Positions 1 through 7,906 of a DNA stretch of 64,000 nt are shown in pieces. Made by a program: the position numbers and the translations under genes. Under the pieces are notes generated by a model that worked only from the letters and a program-made list of their open reading frames with translations, was not told where the DNA came from and did no database searches. The number at the start of each line of letters is the position of its first letter. Within the stretch, counting starts at the first letter, position 1. The DNA is from Intestinimonas butyriciproducens. Its GTDB lineage: Bacteria > Bacillota > Clostridia > Oscillospirales > Butyricicoccaceae. Location: assembly GCF_016901775.1 (NCBI RefSeq), contig NZ_JACJKW010000013.1, forward strand, positions 1-64,000. The letters run 5' to 3'.

Positions 1-90
1 CGCCTTTGGCGCACACTGGCCCCTTGAGAGGTGCAAAAAGCCACGCACAGGTCGCAGCTTTTTGCAGATTGATTAAGATTAAAATCAGAA
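1..90 (+). repeat. Terminator-associated structured repeat, copy A (5' end outside window)
   Basis: This stretch matches the 3' two-thirds of the dispersed element seen at 5246, 20254, 41859 and 62334. It carries the short CGCC/GGCG apical hairpin, a CCCCTTGAG segment, and the hairpin formed by GCAAAAAGCCACG and CGCAGCTTTTTGC around the invariant loop CACAGGT, followed by the conserved GATTGAT. It is most like copy D. The left part lies before base 1, so its flanking gene and terminator cannot be seen. Confidence 0.75.
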
Positions 91-102
91 ACCCGAAGGC
101 AA

Positions 103-483
103 CAAAAAATCCCGCGCTGACAATCAGCCGGACTGCTTCCTTTTTTGCTCTGTCTCGCTCGCCGGGCTGTTTCACCCTGATTCCTTCCGGCGGAGCCGGA
201 GTACCCAGGCCCGCAGCCCAGCAAGCCAGGGAGAGGATGCCTGCGGCGGCTCGCCGCCCGGCCCGGCATCAAAAAAGCCCGTGCTGTTTGCCAGCCGGAC
301 TGCTTCCTTTTTGCTCTGTCTCGCTCGCCGGGCTGTTTCACCCCGGAAAAACTTCCTTTTTCCGGGGACCCCGCAGGATTGATTAGACGGAATACCGGCC
401 CGGCAACAAAAAAGCCCGTGCTGATAGTCAGCCGGACTGCTTCCTTTTTGCTCTGTCTCGCTCGCCGGGCCGGTATTCCGTCC
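103..483. repeat. Three imperfect copies of a ~62-bp non-coding unit
   Basis: A unit starting AAAAAAGCCCGTGCTG, then CAGCCGGACTGCTTCC and ending CTCTGTCTCGCTCGCCGGGC occurs at about 103-167, 271-332 and 405-470. The first copy differs at a few bases. The third copy is bracketed by a perfect 19-bp inverted repeat, GACGGAATACCGGCCCGGC at about 387-405 and its complement at about 464-482. A hairpin with a CCCCGGAAAAA arm lies between copies two and three. The only long reading frame through this stretch has no ribosome binding site or protein-like composition. I regard the region as non-coding repeat debris or a structured intergenic element. Confidence 0.7.
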
Positions 484-1010
484 ACCCGGCGAACAGACAG
501 TGGTATTTCATTTATATAGCGCAATCAGGCTGCGCTGCCCATGTGTTTTTCATCATGGACGATTTATGTTTGTAAGAGGAATTATCTTTGTGGATGATCT
601 TTGTTTTCTGGCATTTCTTTTTACACCGCCTCGCCTCCTTTCCTTTCCGTACTCTCTATGTAAAAGCCATTGGCTGGCTTTCCTGTCGATGAACTTAGTA
701 TACCTGGCATTTGTGTCCAAAGTTTGTACGGCTTTTAAATATTTTCCTTCGGCTTTTCCGTTATTTTTTCGTCAATTTGCCGATTTGCCGAACTTTTTTC
801 GTCGTTTTTGTTTATTTTGCCTTTTGCAGAAAGCAATGGGCTGTTCTTCAGCCAATTCTCTTTTTCCCTTCGTGAAATCACATAATAGTCTGAAGCTTTT
901 TTTATGCAAGTCGCTCAAATTTCACCCTTCCTACCATTCCTCCAAAATAAAAAATTAAATTTGTGAGCGTTTTAACGGAGTTTTTTGTTCCGTCAATTCC
1001 CAAAATAGTA
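484..1010. other. Long non-coding stretch upstream of fhs
   Basis: About 500 bases without a credible gene. The sequence is AT-rich and strongly pyrimidine-rich on the plus strand. A 152-codon open frame at 500-958 starts without a ribosome binding site and encodes a Phe/Cys/Leu-rich product typical of chance translation. No tRNA, riboswitch or rRNA pattern was recognised. It may hold distal promoter elements for fhs or an unrecognised RNA. Confidence 0.5.
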
Positions 1011-1060
1011 TATAATACAAAGTGGAAATAGGCAATTTGCACAGGACATCAATCCTGTGC
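1011..1060 (+). promoter_or_regulatory. Probable fhs promoter -10 and 5'-UTR hairpin
   Basis: A perfect TATAAT lies at 1011-1016, but no good -35 box at 16-18 bp spacing is visible. Downstream the leader can form an 8-bp hairpin, GCACAGGA (1039-1046) with TCCTGTGC (1053-1060) and a six-base loop. The leader does not match the tetrahydrofolate riboswitch consensus as I know it. The ribosome binding site AAGGAGG at 1085-1091 precedes the fhs ATG. Confidence 0.5.
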
Positions 1061-1099
1061 GGCAACTGACACAAATCCGATTTTAAGGAGGAAACTGCA

Positions 1100-2785
1100 A
1101 TGGCTTTCAAAAGCGACATCGAAATCGCACAAGCAACCACGATGGCTCCTATCGGGCAGATCGCCGCATCCATCGGCCTGACCGAAGACGAGCTGGAGTA
1201 CTACGGAAAATACAAAGCGAAGGTGGATTACAACCTTCTGAAAACCAAATATAAAGATACTCCCAATGGCAAGCTGATTTTGGTCACCGCCATCAATCCC
1301 ACCCCGGCTGGCGAAGGCAAAACCACTACCACGGTTGGTCTGGGTGATGCACTCCATCGCCTGGGCAAAAAGGTGGTCATCGCCCTGCGTGAGCCCTCTT
1401 TGGGGCCTGTGTTCGGCGTGAAGGGCGGCGCTGCCGGCGGCGGCTATGCCCAGGTGGTGCCTATGGAGGACATCAACCTCCACTTCACCGGCGACTTCCA
1501 CGCCATCGGTGCAGCCAACAACCTGCTGGCCGCAATGATCGACAACCACATCTACCAGGGCAATGCCCTGCAGATCGACCCCCGCCGGATCACCTGGCGC
1601 CGCTGCGTGGATATGAACGACCGGCAGCTTCGCTTCATCACCGATGGCCTGGGCGGCAAAGCCAACGGCATGCCCCGGGAGGACGGCTACGACATCACCG
1701 TGGCCTCGGAAGTGATGGCCGCTCTGTGCCTGTCCTCCGATATTCTGGACCTGAAGTCCCGGCTGGGCCGGATCATCATCGGCTACACCTACTCCGGACA
1801 GGCGGTCACCGCCCATGACCTGAAGGCCGAAGGGGCCATGACCGCCCTGCTGAAAGACGCCCTCAAGCCCAACCTGGTGCAGACTCTGGAAAAGACCCCC
1901 GCCTTTATCCACGGCGGCCCCTTTGCCAACATCGCTCACGGCTGCAACAGCATCACCGCTACCCGTATGGCTTTGAAACTGGGTGATTATGCCGTCACGG
2001 AAGCCGGCTTCGGCGCCGACCTGGGTGCGGAAAAGTTCCTGGACATCAAGTGCCGCATGGCAGGCTTTGTTCCTTCCTGCGTGGTCATCGTGGCCACTGT
2101 CCGGGCCCTGAAGAGCCACGGCGGCGTGGACAAGGCCGATCTGAACGAAGAAAATCTGGAAGCTCTGGAAAAGGGTCTGCCCAACCTGCTCAAGCACATC
2201 GAAAATGTGACCAAGGTATGGAATCTGCCCGCTGTGGTGGCCATCAACGCCTTCCCCACCGATACCCAGAAAGAGCTGGAACTGGTGGAACAGAAGTGCC
2301 GGGAGATGGGCGTCCATGTGGCCCTGTCCCAGGTGTGGGCCAAGGGCGGCGAAGGCGGCGAAGAGCTGGCCCGTGAGGTGCTCAAGCTCATCGACACCGC
2401 CGATCTGTCCCACTTCCAGTTCACCTATCCCGATGAAATGGGCATCGCTGAGAAGATCGAGACCATCGCCAAAACCATTTACGGCGCCGACGGTGTGGAC
2501 ATTCTCCCCGCCGCCAAAAAGCAGATCAAACAAATCGAGGAAATGGGATTTGCCCATGTGCCGGTGTGTATGGCCAAAACCCAGTATTCCCTCTCTGACG
2601 ACCAGAAGAAAAAGGGCCGTCCCCAGGGATTCAAGATCACCGTACGCAATGTGAAGATCTCCGCCGGAGCCGGCTTTGCTGTGGCCCTTACCGGCGATAT
2701 CATGACTCTGCCCGGCCTGCCCAAGGTCCCGGCTGCCGAACACATCGATGTGGACGAAGCCGGCAAGATCTCCGGCCTGTTCTAA
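1100..2785 (+). CDS. fhs: Formate--tetrahydrofolate ligase
   Basis: ATP-dependent ligation of formate to tetrahydrofolate, giving 10-formyl-THF, the entry step of the methyl branch of one-carbon metabolism. The 561-residue product has the usual family length. The P-loop [10 protein letters not shown] sits near residues 68-77, and the sequence is collinear with the family throughout. The ATG is preceded by AAGGAGG at 9 nt. It heads a block with fchA, folD and a formate/nitrite channel, so formate uptake and three successive C1 steps are encoded together. A hairpin without a T-tract separates it from fchA, which suggests read-through or mRNA processing rather than full termination. Confidence 0.97.
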   Translation: MAFKSDIEIAQATTMAPIGQIAASIGLTEDELEYYGKYKAKVDYNLLKTKYKDTPNGKLILVTAINPTPAGEGKTTTTVGLGDALHRLGKKVVIALREPSLGPVFGVKGGAAGGGYAQVVPMEDINLHFTGDFHAIGAANNLLAAMIDNHIYQGNALQIDPRRITWRRCVDMNDRQLRFITDGLGGKANGMPREDGYDITVASEVMAALCLSSDILDLKSRLGRIIIGYTYSGQAVTAHDLKAEGAMTALLKDALKPNLVQTLEKTPAFIHGGPFANIAHGCNSITATRMALKLGDYAVTEAGFGADLGAEKFLDIKCRMAGFVPSCVVIVATVRALKSHGGVDKADLNEENLEALEKGLPNLLKHIENVTKVWNLPAVVAINAFPTDTQKELELVEQKCREMGVHVALSQVWAKGGEGGEELAREVLKLIDTADLSHFQFTYPDEMGIAEKIETIAKTIYGADGVDILPAAKKQIKQIEEMGFAHVPVCMAKTQYSLSDDQKKKGRPQGFKITVRNVKISAGAGFAVALTGDIMTLPGLPKVPAAEHIDVDEAGKISGLF

Positions 2786-2800
2786 TGTTTTTCTGCCGGT

Positions 2801-2826
2801 CTGCCCGCAGCCATGGCTGCGGGCAG
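2801..2826 (+). other. Perfect palindrome between fhs and fchA
   Basis: A 26-base perfect palindrome with arms CTGCCCGCAGCCA around a CATG centre. It is followed by ATTTCAG rather than a T-run, so it is not a normal intrinsic terminator. It may adjust the fhs:fchA mRNA ratio by partial termination or by protecting a processed 3' end. Confidence 0.6.
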
Positions 2827-2870
2827 ATTTCAGCTTACTTTTATCACAACAAAACAAAGGAGAAAAAACC

Positions 2871-3497
2871 ATGCTTCATCTGACCTGTGAGGAATTTCTC
2901 ACCCAGCTTTCCACAAAACAGCCAGTGCCTGGCGGCGGCGGCGCTTCCGCCTTGTGCGGTGCTTTGGGCGTGGCCCTGGGCAGCATGGTCTGCAACCTTA
3001 CCCGGGGTAAAAAGAAATACGCCGCCGTGGAAGAAGACATCCTGCGCATTCTGAAGGAAGGGGAAGAACTGCGTCTCCATCTGCAAAGCCTGGTACAGGC
3101 CGATGCCGATGCCTTTGAGCCTCTTTCCCAGGCCTATGGCCTGCCCAAAACCACTCCGGAAGAGGCGGCAAAACGGCAGGAAGTGATGGAAAAATGCCTG
3201 AAAGACGCCTGTCAGGTGCCTTTGCACATTATGGAAGCCTGTACCAAGGCCATTGCTCTTCTGGAAGAGCTGGCGGAAAAAGGTTCCCGCATTGCCCTGT
3301 CCGATGTGGGCGTGGGGGCCGCCTTCTGCCGGGCCGCTCTGGATGGTGCCAGTCTGAATGTATATATCAATACCAAACTGATGCAGGACCGGGAAACTGC
3401 TGCCCAGTGGGAAGAAGCAGCCGACGCCATGCTGAAAGAGTGGCTGCCCCGGGCCGATCAAGTGGTGGAAGCCGTCAAAGGCTCCATCCGCAAATAA
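2871..3497 (+). CDS. fchA: Methenyltetrahydrofolate cyclohydrolase (FchA/FTCD cyclodeaminase family)
   Basis: A 208-residue protein of the formiminotransferase-cyclodeaminase C-terminal family. In clostridial C1 pathways such proteins interconvert 10-formyl-THF and 5,10-methenyl-THF. The N-terminal PVPGGGGASAL glycine-rich signature and the following helical segments are typical. An upstream in-frame extension exists, but the ATG at 2871 has AAAGGAG at good spacing and begins where family members begin. It lies between fhs and folD. The folD product lacks the residues needed for cyclohydrolase activity, so this gene probably supplies that step. Confidence 0.93.
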   Translation: MLHLTCEEFLTQLSTKQPVPGGGGASALCGALGVALGSMVCNLTRGKKKYAAVEEDILRILKEGEELRLHLQSLVQADADAFEPLSQAYGLPKTTPEEAAKRQEVMEKCLKDACQVPLHIMEACTKAIALLEELAEKGSRIALSDVGVGAAFCRAALDGASLNVYINTKLMQDRETAAQWEEAADAMLKEWLPRADQVVEAVKGSIRK

Positions 3498-3512
3498 GGA
3501 GGAGGATGCAAC

Positions 3513-4370
3513 ATGGCTGAACTGCTGAAAGGCAAAGAAGTTGTAGCCGCCATGAAAGAGCGGCTGCTCCAGCAGGTAAACAAGCTGGAAGAAGCGGAAG
3601 TGCATCCCCAGATGGCCATTGTCCGCTGCGGCGCACGGCCGGATGACCTGTCCTATGAAGCCGGAGCCATCAAGCGCTTTTCCGGTCTGGGCATCGGTCT
3701 GCGGGTGGTGGAGCTGCCCCAGGACATCGACCAGCCCTCCTTTATTCAGGAGCTGGAGAAACTCAACAAAGACGACAGCATCCATGGGGTGCTGGTATTC
3801 CGTCCCCTGCCTGCCCAGCTGGACGAGGGAGTCATTAAATATGTCCTCTCCCCGGAAAAGGATATGGACGCCATGAACCCGGACAATCTGGCCAAGGTGT
3901 TTGCCGCCGATCCCTCCGGGTATCCTCCCTGCACCCCAGAAGCGGTGATGGAGCTTCTCAGCCACTTCGGCGTGGAGCTTTCCGGCAAACGGGTAACCAT
4001 TGTGGGCCGCAGCATGGTGGTGGGCAAGCCCCTCAGTATGATGATGCTGGCCAAAAACGCCACCGTCACCATCTGCCACACCCGCACCCAGGATCTCCCC
4101 GCCCGCACCCGGGAAGCCGATATTCTGGTGGCTTGCGCCGGCAAAGCCAAAATGATCACCCGGGACCATGTTTCCCCCGGTCAGGTGGTCATTGATGTGG
4201 GGATCAATGTGGATGAAAAGGGCAAACTGTGCGGCGATGTGGATCAGGCCGCCGTAGAAAATGTGGTAGCCCGCCTCACCCCGGTTCCCGGTGGTGTGGG
4301 CACGGTGACCACCAGCTGCCTGGCCCAGCATGTGGTCCGGGCCGCCATGAAACAAGCCGGTTTGAACTGA
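3513..4370 (+). CDS. folD: FolD-family methylenetetrahydrofolate dehydrogenase, cyclohydrolase residues missing
   Basis: NAD(P)-dependent oxidation of 5,10-methylene-THF. The 285-residue product has the full FolD fold: a PCTPEAV segment, the dinucleotide loop GRSMVVGKPLS, and the C-terminal PGGVGTVT signature. Aligned on Tyr48 and the Gly-Ile at 60-61, the position of the catalytic Lys (E. coli Lys54) is Ala52. The Gln of the VQLPLP motif (E. coli Gln98) is Phe96 in VFRPLP. The DVDGFHP motif reads DMDAMNP. Loss of both Lys and Gln predicts little cyclohydrolase activity, consistent with fchA next door. Start at ATG after GGAGGAGG. Confidence 0.93.
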   Translation: MAELLKGKEVVAAMKERLLQQVNKLEEAEVHPQMAIVRCGARPDDLSYEAGAIKRFSGLGIGLRVVELPQDIDQPSFIQELEKLNKDDSIHGVLVFRPLPAQLDEGVIKYVLSPEKDMDAMNPDNLAKVFAADPSGYPPCTPEAVMELLSHFGVELSGKRVTIVGRSMVVGKPLSMMMLAKNATVTICHTRTQDLPARTREADILVACAGKAKMITRDHVSPGQVVIDVGINVDEKGKLCGDVDQAAVENVVARLTPVPGGVGTVTTSCLAQHVVRAAMKQAGLN

Positions 4371-4380
4371 AAAACCCCAA

Positions 4381-4416
4381 GGGGCACGCCGGCCAAAGGC
4401 GTGCCCCTTTCTTTTT
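4381..4416 (+). terminator. Intrinsic terminator after folD
   Basis: Stem GGGGCACGCC (4381-4390) pairs with GGCGTGCCCC (4398-4407), followed by TTTCTTTTTT. The ribosome binding site of the next gene begins only a few bases later, so this may be a leaky terminator inside the C1 operon. Confidence 0.85.
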
Positions 4417-4436
4417 TGAAAAGGAGGATGGACATC

Positions 4437-5210
4437 ATGTATCAGGACGCACTCACGGCAGTGGCCCAGGGGGCGGAGAAAAAAGCCCGTCTTTTCTCCC
4501 GCCATCCCTTGGGCGCTCTCGTTTCCACTATGCTGGCCGGAGCCTATATCGGCTTTGGCGTGATTCTGGTCTTTACCGTAGGCGGCACCCTTTCCGCCGC
4601 CGGTTCCCCCTATACCAAGCTGATCATGGGACTGCTGTTTGGCGGGGCGCTGAGCTTTGTGCTCATGGCCGGGGCCGATCTGTTCACCGGAAACACCATG
4701 ACTATGACGGTAGGGGCTCTGGAAAAGAAGGTTTCCTGGAAGCAGTGTGCCTATGTTCTTTTGTTCAGTTACATCGGAAATCTCCTGGGAGCCCTTCTCC
4801 TTTCCCTGCTGATGCGCTGGGGCAATCTGTTCGGCAACGACGCCATAGAGTTTATTCTCCAAAGCGCCGAAACCAAAATGAACAGCTCCTTCCCCACCCT
4901 TTTCATCGCAGGCATTCTGTGCAACATCCTGGTTTGTCTGCCGGTGTGGTGCTCCTTCAAACTGCAAAGCGAAAGCGCCAAGCTGCTGATGGTCTTTTGG
5001 GGCATTGTCATGTTCATCACCCCTGGTTTTGAGCACTGTGTGGCCAACATGACTCTGCTGTCCTCCGCTTTGATGGCCGGTCAGGAGGCCGCCATTTCCC
5101 TGAGTGGCTTCTTTTGGAACATCTTGGTCTCCGGCCTGGGCAACCTGGTAGGCGGTGCTTTGGTGGTGGGCGGCGGCTACTATTTGATCTCCCACGGCAA
5201 AAAACAATAA
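4437..5210 (+). CDS. Formate/nitrite transporter (FNT family)
   Basis: A 257-residue membrane channel of the FocA/NirC family with about six membrane helices. FNT hallmarks are AGADLFTGNTM in the second third, a CNILVCLPVW segment, and FEHCVANM, whose His is the conserved pore-gating residue. AAGGAGG at 4421-4427 overlaps one possible ATG (4428), so the ATG at 4437 with 9-nt spacing is chosen. Its place after fhs-fchA-folD argues for formate as substrate. Specificity between formate, nitrite and hydrosulfide cannot be read from the sequence. Confidence 0.92.
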   Translation: MYQDALTAVAQGAEKKARLFSRHPLGALVSTMLAGAYIGFGVILVFTVGGTLSAAGSPYTKLIMGLLFGGALSFVLMAGADLFTGNTMTMTVGALEKKVSWKQCAYVLLFSYIGNLLGALLLSLLMRWGNLFGNDAIEFILQSAETKMNSSFPTLFIAGILCNILVCLPVWCSFKLQSESAKLLMVFWGIVMFITPGFEHCVANMTLLSSALMAGQEAAISLSGFFWNILVSGLGNLVGGALVVGGGYYLISHGKKQ

Positions 5211-5245
5211 GAGCTTTCCCATCCCGGCGGGTTTTCCGCCGGGAT

Positions 5246-5432
5246 TGGTCGCTTCGAAAAAGTGGCAAAAGCCACTTTTTCGAGTTTTTGCAAGGGGCTG
5301 CGTGCAGCCGATGGCCCACACTTGCCCCTTGAGAAGTGCAAAAACCGGCGCACAGGTCGCCGTTTTTTGCGGATTGATGAAAGATAGGGCAAACCATTCC
5401 CTTCACCATATTGACTTTTCCATCGTCTTCCC
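5246..5432 (+). repeat. Terminator-associated structured repeat, copy B
   Basis: The element lies directly downstream of the FNT gene, co-oriented with it. It begins with the perfect hairpin CGAAAAAGTGGC/GCCACTTTTTCG (5255-5282), continues with AGGGGC...GCCCCT, and then has the hairpin with invariant loop CACAGGT (centre about 5354) and GATTGAT. It is flanked by two similar hairpins: one at 5222-5244 (arms TCCCGGCGG/CCGCCGGGA, no T-run) and one at 5433-5453 (arms CCCGGCAGG/CCTGCCGGG, with T-run). The apical stem is short in this copy. Confidence 0.8.
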
Positions 5433-5460
5433 CCCGGCAGGAAACCTGCCGGGATTTTTC
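5433..5460 (+). terminator. Terminator downstream of repeat copy B
   Basis: Stem CCCGGCAGG/CCTGCCGGG with a 3-base loop, then ATTTTTC. It appears to be the functional terminator of the FNT transcript. A related hairpin at 5222-5244, upstream of the repeat, lacks the T-tract. Confidence 0.8.
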
Positions 5461-5513
5461 TTGACAAAATATCTCTACAAATGTAGAATAAAACTATACT
5501 ACTACATTTGTAG
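5461..5513 (+). promoter_or_regulatory. Promoter with twin BlaI-type operators
   Basis: TTGACA (5461-5466), 17 bp, TAGAAT (5484-5489) form a strong sigma-A promoter. Two 12-bp palindromes of the BlaI/MecI/CopY type (TACA-NN-TGTA core) overlap it: CTACAAATGTAG (5475-5486) across the spacer and -10, and CTACATTTGTAG (5502-5513) just downstream, ending next to the ribosome binding site. The layout predicts tight autorepression by the BlaI-family protein encoded at 5525. Confidence 0.88.
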
Positions 5514-5524
5514 AGGTGAACGCT

Positions 5525-5905
5525 ATGACTGCCATCCGCCGCCTGCCCGATGGGGAGCTGGAAGTGATGCAGGCCCTGTGGGACTGCGCTGTTCCCGCTT
5601 CCCGTGGAGAGATCGAAGAGCATTTTCAAAAGCGTTTTCAGCGCCGCCCGGCTATGACCACCCTTTTGACCCATCTCACCCGGCTGGGAGAAAAGGGGTT
5701 TGTCCGCATCGAGAAGGAAGGCCGCCAGAACCGCTACACCCCTCTGGTCTCCCGGGAAAGTTACCTGGCCCGCCAGGGCCAGTACTTTGTCCAGGATGTG
5801 TGCCAGGGGAACATGGGTATTCTGGCTGCCGCCCTTTCCGCCGGCGGCCTGACCCAAAAGGATCTGATGGAATTGCACCGTCTTTTGGAGGAAGGTGAAC
5901 TGTGA
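5525..5905 (+). CDS. BlaI/MecI/CopY-family transcriptional repressor
   Basis: A 126-residue winged-helix repressor. The N-terminal LPDGELEVMQALWD segment and the recognition region around MTTLLTHLTRLGEKGFV are typical of the BlaI family. The C-terminal helices dimerise, and the protein is normally cut by its partner M56 protease. A GTG at 5516 is in frame, but the ATG at 5525 has AGAGGTG at 6 nt and is preferred. The stop overlaps the start of the M56 gene, so the two are translationally coupled. No beta-lactamase or PBP gene lies nearby, so the regulon is unknown. Confidence 0.92.
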   Translation: MTAIRRLPDGELEVMQALWDCAVPASRGEIEEHFQKRFQRRPAMTTLLTHLTRLGEKGFVRIEKEGRQNRYTPLVSRESYLARQGQYFVQDVCQGNMGILAAALSAGGLTQKDLMELHRLLEEGEL

Positions 5906-7857
5906 TGACCATGAAGCTGATCCTCAGTCTGATTTTTGCCTTTGCCGCTGCCTGGGGCTTTTCCGCCCGGCAGCAGGAAGAGCGGGATCTGTTCTGGAAA
6001 CCGCTGAAAAAAGGACGGAAAACCGTACTGCTCTTTCCTTTACTTCTGCCCTGTTTTCTTCTGCTGCTCCTTTGTTTCCAGCTGTTTTTGCCCTCGGCCG
6101 ATTTTTTATCCCCCATTGCCTTGATCCTTCTGGGGTATCTCAGCTTGTATTTTGCCCTGCTTCTGCTCCTTCTGCCCCTGCTGCGCCGCTTCTTTTCTGC
6201 CAAGGCCTGCGCCAGTCTGTGGCTTCTGCCCAACCTGCTCTATCTGCTTTTCAACCTGGACAGAATGTTCACCCCCCGCATCATCCTGCCTCTCCCCTTT
6301 GCCTTTCGGCCCTGGATGGTCGTTGTATGGCTGGGCGGCTTTGTACTGATGCTTCTATGGCAAACGGTGACCCACCTGCGCTTTCGCCGCCGGGTGCTGA
6401 AAGACGCCACATTGGTGACCGATGAAAAAGGTCTCCGCCTGTGGCAGGAAGCACACGAAAAACCTGCAAACCGCCAGAAAAAGTTTCTCTCCTTTTCCGG
6501 CCACCTTCTGCCCCGCAGCACTCCTATGGCAATGGAAGAAGAGACTCTTCGTCTTTGGCGGGAGTGCCAGACCCGCAGCGGCTGCCGCCGGGAGATCCTT
6601 CTGCTCCGTTCTCCCGTGCTTGCAACCCCCCTCACTCTGGGGCTGTTTGACCGCACCCTGCGGCTGGTTTTGCCCCAGCGGGAATACACCCCGGAAGAAC
6701 TGGAGCTGATCTTCTGCCATGAAATAGGCCATATCCGCAATGAGGACATCAAAACCAAGGCCTTCCTGTTCTTCTCCCTGGCCCTGGGTTGGTTCAATCC
6801 CCTGATCTGGCTGGCCTGCTACAAAGTGGCCCAGGATCTGGAACTGAGCTGTGACGAAGGGGTGCTGTACCGCCGGGATGACAAAACCCGGCGTAAATAC
6901 GCTGCTTTGCTGCTGCATACCGCCGGAAGCAGCCTGGGGCTGACCTCCTGCCTCTCCGCCAACGGCCGCACCCTGCGCTACCGGCTGCGCCGGGTGCTCC
7001 ATCCCGGCAAAAAACTCTCCGGCGCCCTTCTCCTGGGACTGAGCACCTTCTTTCTGATGATGAGCTATGGCTCCATTGCCCTGGCTCAGCCGGCCCGCAC
7101 CGCCGATGAGCTGATCTTTCAGAACATCCCCTCCGACCATGTGATCCGTGATATTTTCCAGACAAACTACAATTCTCCACAATTCATCTACGCTTGGGAG
7201 GAAGAGGGATTGACCGACTATCTCAAAGGGCTGTCTCTTGCCCCTTTGCTCACCACCTCCCTGCCGGAAGAAGATTGGGAAATCACTATTACTTTCTCCA
7301 ATGACCAAAGCGCCACCCGGCTCACTCTTTCCCAGGATTTTCTCACAGCTTATCTGCCCTATGACAACAAAGGAGCCATCTATTACAAACTCACCGAACC
7401 TTTGGACAAAGAGGCCCTTTTTTCCTTCCTGGACCCTTCGGCCCCCGATCCCGACCCCGATCCCACACCTCCCACTCTGGATCTGTTCTTTGACCATCCG
7501 GAACTGGGGCAAAATCCCCTTTCCGCATCCCGCACCATTCTCAGTGAAAGCCGGGAGGGCGTTTTGCAGGAAGAACGGCCCTATTGGCAGTGGGAGGGGG
7601 ACCCCAGCGGCATCGCAGGTTTCCCCGCAAAAGAAGTGGGGCTGGATTTCTCCCTTCCCCTTCTGCCCGGCGGCACCATTCTGGTGAAGGAGCTGGAAGG
7701 AGCGCGGACATACTCCCTCCCGCTGGATGGGCTTACGGGGAATACGCTGCCGCTGGCCCCTTACAGCGCCCGCTATACCATCACCGCTTCCTTCTCCCAT
7801 CCCGTTCAAAACACCGTATACGAGGCGCAGTTCTGCTTTGATGTGCGGCTGCCTTAA
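5905..7857 (+). CDS. BlaR1/MecR1-like M56 membrane metalloprotease sensor
   Basis: A 650-residue polytopic protein. Several N-terminal membrane helices (to about residue 160) precede the cytoplasmic zinc-protease domain with HEIGH at about 272-276 and the downstream CDEGVLYR motif carrying the third-ligand glutamate. A membrane helix near 372-394 leads to an extracellular C-terminal region of about 250 residues. That region contains a Pro/Asp-rich linker and no recognisable penicillin-binding SxxK domain. By family knowledge it senses an outside signal and triggers cleavage of the co-encoded repressor. ATG at 5905 overlaps the repressor stop (TGATG); GGAGGAAGG precedes it. Confidence 0.9.
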   Translation: MTMKLILSLIFAFAAAWGFSARQQEERDLFWKPLKKGRKTVLLFPLLLPCFLLLLLCFQLFLPSADFLSPIALILLGYLSLYFALLLLLLPLLRRFFSAKACASLWLLPNLLYLLFNLDRMFTPRIILPLPFAFRPWMVVVWLGGFVLMLLWQTVTHLRFRRRVLKDATLVTDEKGLRLWQEAHEKPANRQKKFLSFSGHLLPRSTPMAMEEETLRLWRECQTRSGCRREILLLRSPVLATPLTLGLFDRTLRLVLPQREYTPEELELIFCHEIGHIRNEDIKTKAFLFFSLALGWFNPLIWLACYKVAQDLELSCDEGVLYRRDDKTRRKYAALLLHTAGSSLGLTSCLSANGRTLRYRLRRVLHPGKKLSGALLLGLSTFFLMMSYGSIALAQPARTADELIFQNIPSDHVIRDIFQTNYNSPQFIYAWEEEGLTDYLKGLSLAPLLTTSLPEEDWEITITFSNDQSATRLTLSQDFLTAYLPYDNKGAIYYKLTEPLDKEALFSFLDPSAPDPDPDPTPPTLDLFFDHPELGQNPLSASRTILSESREGVLQEERPYWQWEGDPSGIAGFPAKEVGLDFSLPLLPGGTILVKELEGARTYSLPLDGLTGNTLPLAPYSARYTITASFSHPVQNTVYEAQFCFDVRLP

Positions 7858-7862
7858 CGAAA

Positions 7863-7897
7863 AATCCCCTCTGGCAAAACCAGAGGGGATTTTTTAT
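7863..7897. terminator. Bidirectional terminator between M56 and MATE genes
   Basis: Stem ATCCCCTCTGG/CCAGAGGGGAT with a five-base loop, T-run on the plus strand and A-run on the left. It can terminate both convergent transcripts (M56 ends at 7857, MATE ends at 7907). Confidence 0.9.
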
Positions 7898-7906
7898 AAT
7901 TTTGAA

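Noticed and set aside
103-483. Triplicated unit considered as a CRISPR array
   Set aside because: Only three copies, unequal spacing of about 100-170 bp, unit too long and imperfect, no cas genes.
500-958. 152-codon frame upstream of fhs
   Set aside because: No ribosome binding site, product rich in Phe, Cys and Leu as expected from pyrimidine-rich DNA, no recognisable domain.
1017-1099. Possible tetrahydrofolate riboswitch in the fhs leader
   Set aside because: The leader is short and contains only one simple hairpin; the conserved THF-riboswitch core was not found.
2844-5321. A very long open frame (825 codons) on the minus strand opposite fchA, folD and the FNT gene
   Set aside because: It is a codon-bias shadow of well-identified plus-strand genes, rich in His and Gly, with no family motif. 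The same holds for the minus-strand frames opposite fhs, the SpoIVB gene and ffh.
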